From the NCBI GenBank assembly GCA_021811185.1, contig JAJZPL010000004.1:62001-126000 (forward strand): a DNA stretch of 64,000 bases. The letters are read 5' to 3'. Below are positions 54,896-62,231 of the stretch, one piece after another; positions within the stretch are counted from its first letter, which is position 1; each line of letters starts with the position of its first letter. The notes beneath the pieces were generated by a model, which ran no database searches, had not been told where the DNA came from, and was given only the letters and a program-made list of their open reading frames with translations. The position numbers and the translations under genes are program-made. The stretch is from a bacterium (GTDB taxonomy: Bacteria > Elusimicrobiota > Elusimicrobia > Elusimicrobiales > UBA9959).

Positions 54896-55873
54896 ATGAA
54901 CGACGAAGATATAAAGAAGATCGCGGCGGAAGTTGCGAAAATAATGAAGGCCGGCGGCCAGCCCGCCCCCAAGCAGACCCTGGGCGATTCCGTAAGCATC
55001 GGTTCCGCGGGGAAAGTGTTCCAGCACCCGCTGGTGAACAAGCCCGCCGAAGGCAAAAAAGCCTGCACCGGCCAGGGGGATTGCCGCCTGGAGGAGAATA
55101 CCTGCAGTTCCTCTTGCCAGAACTGCAACCCGCTCACCAACTATACGGCCCAGCAGGTGAAAGCCAGCGTGGACCGCGTGACCTTCTGCAACCCGAACGA
55201 GCAGAGCTCCTCTATCGCCGGCATGATCGACCACACCCTGCTTAAGGCCAACGCCACGCAGGAAGAGATAGGCAAACTCTGCGAAGAGGCCCGCAAGTAC
55301 CATTTCGCCTCGGTCTGCGTTAATCCCGGCTACGTGGCCATGTCCGCCCGGCTCCTCCGCGGCAGCGGCGTTAAGGTCTGCACCGTGATCGGCTTCCCGC
55401 TGGGCTCCACCACGCCCACCGTCAAGGCGATCGAGGCCCGCGACGCCATAGCCAACGGCGCCGAAGAGATAGACATGGTGATCAATATCGGCGCGCTCAA
55501 ATCCGGCAACGACCAGCTGGCGCTCGACGATATCAAGGCCGTGCGCGAGGCCACCCGCGGCAAGCTCCTCAAGGTTATCCTCGAAACCTCCTACCTTACC
55601 AACGACGAGAAGGTCCGCGCGTGCAAGATGTCGAAGCTCGCCCAGGCCGACTTTGTGAAAACTTCCACCGGTTTCGGCACCGGCGGCGCCACGCCCGAGG
55701 ACGTTGCCCTGATGCGCCAGACCGTGGGCCCCGAGATGGGCGTTAAAGCCTCCGGCGGCATCAAGAACGCCGAGGTGGCCGCGGCCATGATCAAGGCCGG
55801 CGCCAACCGTCTGGGCACCAGCGCCAGCATAGCCATAGTTTCCGGCGGTGAAGCGGCGAAAGGGCAGTACTAA
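54896..55873 (+). CDS. deoC: Deoxyribose-phosphate aldolase with encapsulation peptide and five-Cys linker
   Basis: It cleaves 2-deoxyribose-5-phosphate to glyceraldehyde-3-phosphate and acetaldehyde. The catalytic barrel (residues about 105-320) has Asp193 in [11 protein letters not shown], the Schiff-base Lys255 in FVKTSTGFG, and Lys284 in VKASGGIK. Ordinary DeoC has about 220-260 residues; this one has 325 because of an N-terminal extension. That extension starts with an amphipathic helix ([17 protein letters not shown]), the likely encapsulation peptide, and then a linker with five Cys (57, 63, 70, 74, 77) in the order CX5CX6CX3CX2C, which could bind a metal or Fe-S cluster. It is the probable signature enzyme of this BMC. 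Confidence 0.95.
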   Translation: MNDEDIKKIAAEVAKIMKAGGQPAPKQTLGDSVSIGSAGKVFQHPLVNKPAEGKKACTGQGDCRLEENTCSSSCQNCNPLTNYTAQQVKASVDRVTFCNPNEQSSSIAGMIDHTLLKANATQEEIGKLCEEARKYHFASVCVNPGYVAMSARLLRGSGVKVCTVIGFPLGSTTPTVKAIEARDAIANGAEEIDMVINIGALKSGNDQLALDDIKAVREATRGKLLKVILETSYLTNDEKVRACKMSKLAQADFVKTSTGFGTGGATPEDVALMRQTVGPEMGVKASGGIKNAEVAAAMIKAGANRLGTSASIAIVSGGEAAKGQY

Positions 55874-55897
55874 TTTAGCGACTAACAAGGAGTTATT

Positions 55898-56191
55898 ATG
55901 TCAGAACCTAAAGAAGCGTTGGGAATGATCGAGACCAAAGGTTTCATCGGCATGATCGAAGCCTCGGACGCCATGAGCAAGGCCGCCAAAGTTCGCCTGC
56001 TGGGCTACGAGAAGATCGGCTCCGGCTACGTTACCACCCTTTGCGTGGGCGAAGTGGGCGCCGTGCGCGCCGCCGTGGAGGCCGGCGCGGCCTCCGCCCA
56101 GAAAGTGGGCGAGCTGGTGGGCATGCACGTTATACCCCGCCCCGCCGACGAACTGGATAAATACCTGGCCAAGATCTCGGTAAAAGCGTAA
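55898..56191 (+). CDS. BMC-H shell protein, second copy
   Basis: The 97 residues include [52 protein letters not shown] and [11 protein letters not shown]. It is clearly paralogous to the BMC-H at 51141 and keeps the KIGSG pore motif. AAGGAGTTATT lies before ATG. It closes the block of shell genes. Confidence 0.96.
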   Translation: MSEPKEALGMIETKGFIGMIEASDAMSKAAKVRLLGYEKIGSGYVTTLCVGEVGAVRAAVEAGAASAQKVGELVGMHVIPRPADELDKYLAKISVKA

Positions 56192-56247
56192 GCGAGGCAC
56201 AGGGGACAGCGCCGCCGGCGTGAACGCCGTCCGCCGTCCGCAGTACT

Positions 56248-56487
56248 ATGCTTTCCAAGGGCGCGCTGGAAGATATCATAATGGAACACCTAACCCGGAA
56301 GCCGGGCGCGCGCCCGGCTGCGCCCAGGAAAGTGCCCGAGCTCAAAAAGAAGGTTTTTTTGAGCGACCGGGAGATGCGCGGGCTTTGCAAGCCCGGAATG
56401 AAGACCGTAAAGGTCCCCGCCAACGCCATCGTGAGCCCGCTCGCGCTGGACTGGCTTGATTACGACGGCATGGAAATAGTACGTTAA
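56248..56487 (+). CDS. Small BMC-locus protein of unknown function
   Basis: A 79-residue basic protein. Residues 1-15 (LSKGALEDIIMEHL) are amphipathic and could be an encapsulation peptide; the rest contains VFLSDREMRGL, TVKVPANAIVSPLALDWL and ends GMEIVR. The pattern of a polar turn, then a VSPLALDWL-type segment and a short strand, is one I associate with N-terminal modules of some BMC enzymes such as EutT, but this is weak. No strong ribosome site precedes ATG 56248. Its place between the last BMC-H and the GH84 gene, on the same strand, supports a real gene. Confidence 0.6.
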   Translation: MLSKGALEDIIMEHLTRKPGARPAAPRKVPELKKKVFLSDREMRGLCKPGMKTVKVPANAIVSPLALDWLDYDGMEIVR

Positions 56488-56506
56488 CCCCCGGAGGGTA
56501 CAATAC

Positions 56507-57598
56507 ATGAAAAGTCCGACAGGCGTGATAGAAGGTTTTTACGGCGAGCAGTGGAGCTGGGGCGAACGTGCCGACTATGCGGCCTTCCTCCGGAAGCAGG
56601 GTTTTTCTTTTTACATCTACGCGCCTAAAGCCGACGTGTTCCTGCGCAAGAAATGGCGCGAACCCATGCCCAAGGCGATCGAGGAGAAGCTGGCCAAGCT
56701 GGCCGGACAGTGCCATTCCGCCGGCATCGAATTCGGCGTGGGCTTTAGCCCCTACGAGATCTACCTGGCCCCTTTCGATATCGAAGTGAAGAAGTTGCTG
56801 CAGGCCAGGATCGACGTGTTCAACAGGATCGGCGTGGATAAGTTCTGCATCCTGATGGACGACATGAAGGGCGACCTGCCCAACCTGGCCGAGCGCCAGA
56901 TCGAGGTGGTGAACTGGATAGTTACGCGGTCCAACGCCAAACAGTTCGTGTTCTGCCCCACCTATTATTCCAACGACCCGGTGCTCGAGAAGCTTTTCGG
57001 AAAGATGCCTGAGGGGTATTTTGCCCAGTTGAACTCCGGCTTGGATAAGAAGGTCGGCATGTTCTGGACCGGCGAAGAGGTCTGCTCCAGATCTTACACC
57101 GAGGCTCAGCTGAAATCCGCGGCCGAAAAACTGGGCAGGAAGCCCCTGCTCTGGGACAATTACCCCGTTAACGACGGGCCCAAGATGTGCAAGTTCCTGC
57201 ACCTTAAGCCCTTTACCGGGCGCCCCGCCGGGATGGCCGAATGTCTCGGGGGCCACGCCGTAAACCCGATGAACCAGGCCGCGCTTTCGAAGATCGTGCT
57301 GCTCACGCTTAAACAGAGCAACGAACAGGGCGCGGCTTATAATCCCGAAAAGGCCTTCCGTCGAGCCGCGGACATGGTGACCTGCCACGAAATGGCGCTG
57401 CTGCTGGAGCGCGACCTGCCGGCCTTCGCCGACAAGGGCCTGGACGGGCTTACCGACGACGAGAAGGAATCGCTTAAGACGGATTACGCCGCTTTCCTGG
57501 AAGCCCGCGAGAACGATACAGCCCAGGCGGCGCGCGAGGTGGTGGACTGGCTGTCCGGAAAGTACAACGTTACCAAGGACTTGTTCCTGCGGCAGTAA
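56507..57598 (+). CDS. GH84-type beta-N-acetylglucosaminidase
   Basis: The 363 residues match the GH84 catalytic barrel (protein O-GlcNAcase and hyaluronidase-type enzymes): GVIEGFYGEQWSWGERADY at the start, YIYAPKADVFLRKKWRE, the catalytic Asp pair at 118-119 in CILMDDMKGDLP, and LLWDNYPVNDG. It has no signal peptide, so it should act in the cytoplasm. GGAGGGTACA precedes ATG, 19 nt after the small gene, so it may be co-transcribed with the BMC locus and supply an amino-sugar-derived substrate; that link is inference. Confidence 0.92.
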   Translation: MKSPTGVIEGFYGEQWSWGERADYAAFLRKQGFSFYIYAPKADVFLRKKWREPMPKAIEEKLAKLAGQCHSAGIEFGVGFSPYEIYLAPFDIEVKKLLQARIDVFNRIGVDKFCILMDDMKGDLPNLAERQIEVVNWIVTRSNAKQFVFCPTYYSNDPVLEKLFGKMPEGYFAQLNSGLDKKVGMFWTGEEVCSRSYTEAQLKSAAEKLGRKPLLWDNYPVNDGPKMCKFLHLKPFTGRPAGMAECLGGHAVNPMNQAALSKIVLLTLKQSNEQGAAYNPEKAFRRAADMVTCHEMALLLERDLPAFADKGLDGLTDDEKESLKTDYAAFLEARENDTAQAAREVVDWLSGKYNVTKDLFLRQ

Positions 57599-57621
57599 AA
57601 CGCCGCGGGAAAGGGGGGAGC

Positions 57622-58311
57622 ATGAAGAAGCTGTTTTTTATGCTGCTGCTGCTGGCGGCGGGCGCGTACGCGCTGCTGCAGTGGAAGCCCGGCCTATATT
57701 ACGGGGAGAGCGCCCCCTTCGATAACTTCACCCTGCATTCTTCCGAACCGCTTCAGGGCGACGCGGCCCGGGTTATCGTTATGGCCAAGGACAGGCTGGC
57801 GACTTCCGAATTCAACGACCCGTCGGCAAAGTTCGACGTGTACCTGGCCACCGGGGCCCGCGACTACGCCTTCTTTACGCCCTTCTGCAAGGACCGCAAC
57901 GCCTGCGTTAACCCGCTGAACGGTCATATCTTTATAGCCCCGGCGGACCTGGACAAGGATATTATCCCGGCGGCTTCCATAGACGAGACCAGGCATTTCA
58001 GCGCGGTGCTGGCCGGCGCGGCCGCGCGCGAGCTGATCCGGCGCAGGATGCGGCCGCTCTCTTACCTGATGCTCAGCGATTGGATGCTGCGCGGCTACTC
58101 CGGGCTGATCGGAGGCACCGGCGAGCGTATGCCGTCCGAGATCTGCGGCAAGACGTTCGCCGAGGGAAGCGCGATGCGCGATTACGAGTACCGCCTGGCG
58201 GTGGAGTACGCGCTGAGCGAGGAAAGAATAACTTTTTGGGGGCTGCTGGAAAGGGACCTGGCCCTTGAGCCGCTTGAAAAGCAGCTGAACCAGCGGTACT
58301 GCGGCAAGTAA
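57622..58311 (+). CDS. Membrane-anchored protein of unknown function
   Basis: A 229-residue protein with an N-terminal membrane anchor or signal (KKLFFMLLLLAAGAYALLQW) and a globular domain with RVIVMAKDRLATSE, FFTPFCKDRNACVNPLNGHIFIAP and SAVLAGAAARELIRRRM. The paired Cys in CKDRNAC could form a disulphide in the periplasm. The layout recalls degenerate peptidase-like proteins, but the HExxH site is absent (DETRHFSAVLA at that point). Function unknown. AAGGGGGGAGC lies before ATG. Confidence 0.7.
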   Translation: MKKLFFMLLLLAAGAYALLQWKPGLYYGESAPFDNFTLHSSEPLQGDAARVIVMAKDRLATSEFNDPSAKFDVYLATGARDYAFFTPFCKDRNACVNPLNGHIFIAPADLDKDIIPAASIDETRHFSAVLAGAAARELIRRRMRPLSYLMLSDWMLRGYSGLIGGTGERMPSEICGKTFAEGSAMRDYEYRLAVEYALSEERITFWGLLERDLALEPLEKQLNQRYCGK

Positions 58312-58315
58312 AAGG

Positions 58316-58726
58316 TCAGTCGAAGCTGCCGTCGCGCCGGTCCCGTTTTATCCCGGACCGGCGCTTCTTGCTTTCAAGGCGGCGCTGCCTGGAGCCGTAG
58401 GAAGGGCGGGTGGCGTGCCGGTGCTTGGGCGGTCGCGCGGCGCGGGCCAGGAGTTCCAAGAGGCGCGCGCGGACGGCCTGGCGGTTCTGCTCCTGGCTGC
58501 GGTATTCGCTGGCGATGAGGATGATGTCGCCTTCGGCGGTAAGCTTGGAGCCGGCAAGGGCTTTGAGCCTTTCCTGCACGGCCCAGGGCAGCCCGGACAG
58601 GCGAGGGAAAAAACGCAGCTGCACGGTGGTGGCCACCTTGTTCACGTTCTGCCCGCCGTGCCCGCCGCTCCTTATGAACTTCTCCTCGAAAGAGCCCGGC
58701 GGCAGCGAAGGATCTTCGTCTTTCAT
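58316..58726 (-). CDS. arfB: ArfB/YaeJ-type peptidyl-tRNA hydrolase (ribosome rescue)
   Basis: A codon-independent release factor that frees stalled ribosomes. The 136 residues have the catalytic GGQ in FIRSGGHGGQNVNKVATTVQL, and a basic, disordered C-terminal tail (SYGSRQRRLESKKRRSG) which in ArfB enters the empty mRNA channel. The length is normal for ArfB. It is divergent from the short-chain dehydrogenase. Confidence 0.94.
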   Translation of the reverse strand: MKDEDPSLPPGSFEEKFIRSGGHGGQNVNKVATTVQLRFFPRLSGLPWAVQERLKALAGSKLTAEGDIILIASEYRSQEQNRQAVRARLLELLARAARPPKHRHATRPSYGSRQRRLESKKRRSGIKRDRRDGSFD

Positions 58727-58783
58727 GCCTAAATATTACAATAAAAGCCGCGAGGTAGTGCGCGGTTATCGTACGAAGGATAT

Positions 58784-59602
58784 ATGAAAAACATAGTTTT
58801 AATTACCGGGGCTTCGGCGGGGATAGGGTATGCCGCGGCGGAGCTGCTGCTGAAGAACGGGTACAAGGTTTACGCCGGGGCGCGGCGCGTGGAGAAGATG
58901 AAGGGGCTCGAGGCGCTGGGGGCGAAGGTGCTGGCGCTGGACGTGACCGACGAGGATTCGCTTAGGCGCGCCGTGGACCTGGTCCTGAAGAACGAGGGCA
59001 GGCTGGACATCCTGATCAACAACGCCGGCTACGGGGCGCACGGGGCAGTAGAGGACGTGCCGCTGGCGGAGGCCAGGCGGCAGTTCGAGGTGAACGTGTT
59101 CGGCCTGGCGCGGCTGACCCAGCTGGCGCTGCCGCATATGCGCGCGCAGGGGAGCGGGCGCATAGTTAATATTTCGTCCATAGCCGGCAAGATCACCACC
59201 CCCACCGGCGGCTGGTACCACGCCAGCAAGCACGCGGTGGAGGCCTACTCCGACGCGCTCCGCCTTGAGGTCGCCCAGTTCGGTATAAAGGTCATCCTTA
59301 TAGAGCCGGGGCCCATCAGGACCGAGTGGGACAATACGGCCATGGTGAACCTGGAAAAATATTCCGGTTCCGGGGTTTACGGGCCGCTGGTGAAGCGCAT
59401 AACGGAAAAGTTCCGGGCAGGCTACCGGAAAGGCGCTCCCGGGCCGGAAGTGGTGGCCGGTAAAATACTTAAAGCCCTGCGCGCCGACAGCCCGGCCGCG
59501 CGCTACCCGGTTCCGTTCCAAGCGTCTTTTATTATATTCCTTAAGTGGCTGCTGCCCGACAGTGTGCTGGACTGGGGGATAAGGCGGATGCTGAAGATAT
59601 AA
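58784..59602 (+). CDS. Short-chain dehydrogenase/reductase
   Basis: An NAD(P)-dependent oxidoreductase of 272 residues: the nucleotide-binding TGASAGIGYAAA at residues 8-19, LDVTDEDS, the NNAGYG motif, Ser in VNISSIAG, and the catalytic YHASK. It belongs to the classical SDR group; the C-terminal hydrophobic segment (SFIIFLKWLLPDSVLD) may lie on the membrane. The substrate is not predictable. A perfect palindrome follows the stop. Confidence 0.93.
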   Translation: MKNIVLITGASAGIGYAAAELLLKNGYKVYAGARRVEKMKGLEALGAKVLALDVTDEDSLRRAVDLVLKNEGRLDILINNAGYGAHGAVEDVPLAEARRQFEVNVFGLARLTQLALPHMRAQGSGRIVNISSIAGKITTPTGGWYHASKHAVEAYSDALRLEVAQFGIKVILIEPGPIRTEWDNTAMVNLEKYSGSGVYGPLVKRITEKFRAGYRKGAPGPEVVAGKILKALRADSPAARYPVPFQASFIIFLKWLLPDSVLDWGIRRMLKI

Positions 59603-59606
59603 AAGA

Positions 59607-59656
59607 AAAAGGGGACAGGCTACTTTATTTTAAAATAAAGTAGCCTGTCCCCTTTT
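59607..59656. repeat. Perfect 50-bp palindrome
   Basis: The 25-nt arms 59607-59631 and 59632-59656 are exact reverse complements with no loop base to spare; they contain AGGGGACAGGCTAC and end in A/T runs. It sits exactly between the convergent SDR and secreted-protein genes and can work as a bidirectional terminator. The GGGGACAGG-type sequence resembles dispersed REP-like repeats seen in other genomes, from memory. Confidence 0.9.
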
Positions 59657-59658
59657 AT

Positions 59659-60246
59659 TTAGTCGATGGAGTAGGTGTAAGCGGGGTTCCGGCCGGAGCG
59701 GTCTATCACGGTCCAGTAGGACCTGCCGGCAAGGCGGGTGAAGAGGATCCAGTTCTGCTCTACGGTCTCGCCGTTGGCCGGCTGGTTGGCGGCGTAAGGG
59801 CGTAACAGGGAGATCATCGAGTCCCGGTCGTTGAGCTGGGCCATCACTTTCTGGCGTGCGGTCTTGAGTTCGGACTTGGAGGGGGTATTCGACGCGCCGA
59901 GCTGCGCGAGGGTCCGCGCCAGCGGGCCCTTGGGATTCTTATAATTATCGAGGATGTCGGCAAGGGCCAGGCGGAGGGCGTGTTCGAAACAGAAAGCGTT
60001 GCTGTAGTAGCTGCCCTGGCGGATGACTTCCGATTCGGGGACGTCCAGGGTTATGCCGGTGATGTCGAACTCCATGATAAGGAGCTCTTCGGCGCCGGAG
60101 TAGTTGATGCCGTCGCGGGGGGCTGCCTTGGAAGGCGCTGCGATCTCTACGGCGGCGAGTTTCTCAAAGTTCACTTCGGGGGCCCACTGCGCGGCGGCGG
60201 GGCCTGCGCACAGGAGGCAGGCTGAGATCGCGGCTGATATTTTCAT
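59659..60246 (-). CDS. Secreted protein of unknown function
   Basis: I start it at the ATG ending at 60246, with GGAGGAAAGTACAG upstream, giving 195 residues with a signal peptide (ISAAISACLLCAGPAAAQ). The mature part contains LLIMEFDITGITLDVPESE, YYSNAFCFEHALRLALADIL and a C-terminal NWILFTRLAGRSYWTVIDRSG. No family is recognised. It is predicted to be periplasmic and stands alone, convergent with the SDR gene and divergent from hrcA. Confidence 0.75.
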   Translation of the reverse strand: MKISAAISACLLCAGPAAAQWAPEVNFEKLAAVEIAAPSKAAPRDGINYSGAEELLIMEFDITGITLDVPESEVIRQGSYYSNAFCFEHALRLALADILDNYKNPKGPLARTLAQLGASNTPSKSELKTARQKVMAQLNDRDSMISLLRPYAANQPANGETVEQNWILFTRLAGRSYWTVIDRSGRNPAYTYSID

Positions 60247-60372
60247 CTGTACTTTCCTCCGAAAATTATTTTGCCTTACCCTGCAGATAGTGTAGCACGA
60301 ACTCCGTTTTTCTCCTTTGACCATAGTCATGCCCGCTGGCGGAGGGCTATTTTAGCAGTCGGGGGGGTGGTG

Positions 60373-60401
60373 TTGACAATTATAAAACCAAGGTGTATAA
60401 T
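60373..60401 (+). promoter_or_regulatory. Consensus promoter of the hrcA-grpE-dnaK operon
   Basis: TTGACA (60373-60378), a 17-nt spacer, and TATAAT (60396-60401): a perfect vegetative promoter, the usual type for HrcA-repressed operons. The operator follows immediately. Confidence 0.9.
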
Positions 60402-60405
60402 ATTT

Positions 60406-60432
60406 TTAGCAAACTGGTAATACGAGTGCTAA
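60406..60432 (+). promoter_or_regulatory. CIRCE operator (HrcA-binding site), left half degenerate
   Basis: TTAGCAAAC (60406-60414), 9-nt spacer, GAGTGCTAA (60424-60432). The right half and spacing are exactly the CIRCE consensus; the left half differs from TTAGCACTC at two positions. Placed just after the -10 box, it should block transcription when HrcA is bound. Confidence 0.9.
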
Positions 60433-60453
60433 TTTAAAAGGACACGACGGGAT

Positions 60454-61563
60454 ATGAGGGTTCTGAAACCGGAAGTAGCGCAGGACAGGAAAGAGAAGAT
60501 CCTTAACTGGGTGGTTTACAACTACGTCAGCACCGGCCGCCCCGTAAGTTCCGAACTGATCGCCGAAGAGGGCCGGTTCAACGTTTCGAGCGCTACAGTA
60601 AGGAATATATTAAAGGAACTTGAAGACGGCGGCTACCTGTACCAGCCGCACACCTCCGGCGGGCGCATTCCTTCCGACAAAGGCTACCGCGCCTACGTGG
60701 ACAATATCCTTAAGATGCAGCGCCTGGCGGCCAGCGAGAAGGACCGCATGGAGCGGGAGTACGACCGCCGCGAAGAACAGCTGGACGGCTTCCTTAAGAA
60801 CACCTCCAAAATGCTGGCCGATATGTCCAAGTGGGCAGGCTTCGTGATGAGCGCCGACATGGACCTGGACAGCGTGAAGCGCCTGGACCTGCTCAGCATG
60901 GGCCCCAAGAGCGTGCTGTCGGTGATGTTCGCGCATTCCGGCCTGATCAAGCACGCCGCCTTCACGCTGGACCATCCCGCCGACAAGGGCGCCGTGAAAG
61001 TTCTTTCGATGCGCCTGAACCGCCGCCTGCGCGACCTGCCGATTTCCGACATCCCCCAGGTGATCTTTAAAGAGTTCCTGGCCCAGGAGCGGAACAAAGG
61101 CCTTGAAGAGCTGCTCCGGAAATTAGTGGAATACTTCCGGGGACTCTCAAAAAGCGAAGACGCGCTGTACCTGGAAGGGCTCAGCCGCATTTATTCCAAC
61201 CTGGAAGCGGGCAACATGGAAGACCTGCGGAACGTCGCGCGCCTGCTTGAGGAGAAGGACCGGTTTTCCGGCCTGCTCCGCGAGCGCCTGCGGGACTGCG
61301 CCACCAAAACCAAGGCCGTCGCCGTGCCGGGCAAGCGCCACGTGGTGGACGTCACCATCGGCTCCGAGAACAGCCTTAAAGAGTTCAAGAATTTCAGCCT
61401 GGTTTCCAGCTACTACTGCATCAACGACAAGGCGGTGGGGCTGGTAGGGATACTCGGCTACAAGCGCATGGAGTACCCGCGCATGATCTCCCTGGTGGAC
61501 ACGGTAAGCTCCATGATGGAGGACATGCTGGGCGAATGGGAGAAGATAGACTTCGAAGAATGA
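60454..61563 (+). CDS. hrcA: Heat-inducible transcription repressor HrcA
   Basis: The 369-residue repressor of class I heat-shock genes. An N-terminal winged helix (STGRPVSSELIAEEGRFNVSSATVRNILKEL, with the motifs GRPVSSELIAE and SSATVRNIL) is followed by a GAF-like domain, with IGSENSLKEFKNFSLVSSYY and VGLVGILGYKRMEYPRMISLVD near the end. It should bind the CIRCE site in its own promoter. The length is close to the usual 340-350. It overlaps grpE by ATGA. Confidence 0.96.
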   Translation: MRVLKPEVAQDRKEKILNWVVYNYVSTGRPVSSELIAEEGRFNVSSATVRNILKELEDGGYLYQPHTSGGRIPSDKGYRAYVDNILKMQRLAASEKDRMEREYDRREEQLDGFLKNTSKMLADMSKWAGFVMSADMDLDSVKRLDLLSMGPKSVLSVMFAHSGLIKHAAFTLDHPADKGAVKVLSMRLNRRLRDLPISDIPQVIFKEFLAQERNKGLEELLRKLVEYFRGLSKSEDALYLEGLSRIYSNLEAGNMEDLRNVARLLEEKDRFSGLLRERLRDCATKTKAVAVPGKRHVVDVTIGSENSLKEFKNFSLVSSYYCINDKAVGLVGILGYKRMEYPRMISLVDTVSSMMEDMLGEWEKIDFEE

Positions 61564-62198
61564 CCGCTATGAAGAACCATAAAGAGGAAAAAAAACACAA
61601 GGAAGACGGGAAGCCTGAAGCCACGGAATGCGTCTGCGGCGAAGAGGCGCAGAAGGCGGAGGCCGCCGTCGGGGAACTGGAGAAGAACAAGAAGCAGTGC
61701 GCCGAGTATTACAGCCAGCTGCTGCGACTGCAGGCCGATTTCGAGAATTACCGCAAGCGCGTTGAGAAAGAGAAGCCCGAACTGATAAAGTGGGGCAAGG
61801 CCGAGATCCTGATGAAGCTGATGCCGCTGTACGACCTGCTGCTGGCCGCGCACCTGCACATCAACAATAACAAGGAAGGCGGCGGCAGCGAAGACGTACT
61901 GAAGGGCCTGGAGATGATCTTCAAAGAGTTCACCAAGGTGTTCGAGAGCGAGGGCATCCGCCCTATGGAGCCGGTGGGCAAGCCCTACGACCCTATGGCC
62001 TCGGAGATCCTGGGCGTGGTGGACGGCACCGACGAGAACGACGGGCTGGTGACGGAGGAGCTGCAGAAGGGCTTTTACTACGGGGACAAGATCCTGCGCC
62101 CGGCCCGGGTGAAGATAGCCAAGAAGAAAGCGGCCCCGGCGCCGCAGGCGGAAGAGAAACCGGCGGCGGAAAAGCAGGAAGAAGCGGCGGAAGATTGA
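61560..62198 (+). CDS. grpE: Nucleotide-exchange factor GrpE
   Basis: The DnaK co-chaperone. I start it at ATG 61560 overlapping the hrcA stop; a second Met lies three codons later at 61569. The 212 residues have a charged N-terminal tail with CVCGEE, a long coiled-coil helix leading to LQADFENYRKRVEKEK, and the C-terminal beta domain (GIRPMEPVGKPYDPMASEILGV...), ending in an Ala/Glu/Lys tail. It is the middle gene of hrcA-grpE-dnaK. Confidence 0.95.
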   Translation: MTAMKNHKEEKKHKEDGKPEATECVCGEEAQKAEAAVGELEKNKKQCAEYYSQLLRLQADFENYRKRVEKEKPELIKWGKAEILMKLMPLYDLLLAAHLHINNNKEGGGSEDVLKGLEMIFKEFTKVFESEGIRPMEPVGKPYDPMASEILGVVDGTDENDGLVTEELQKGFYYGDKILRPARVKIAKKKAAPAPQAEEKPAAEKQEEAAED

Positions 62199-62231
62199 AT
62201 TTCAGCAACTTAATTTGGAGGAACAACTAAC

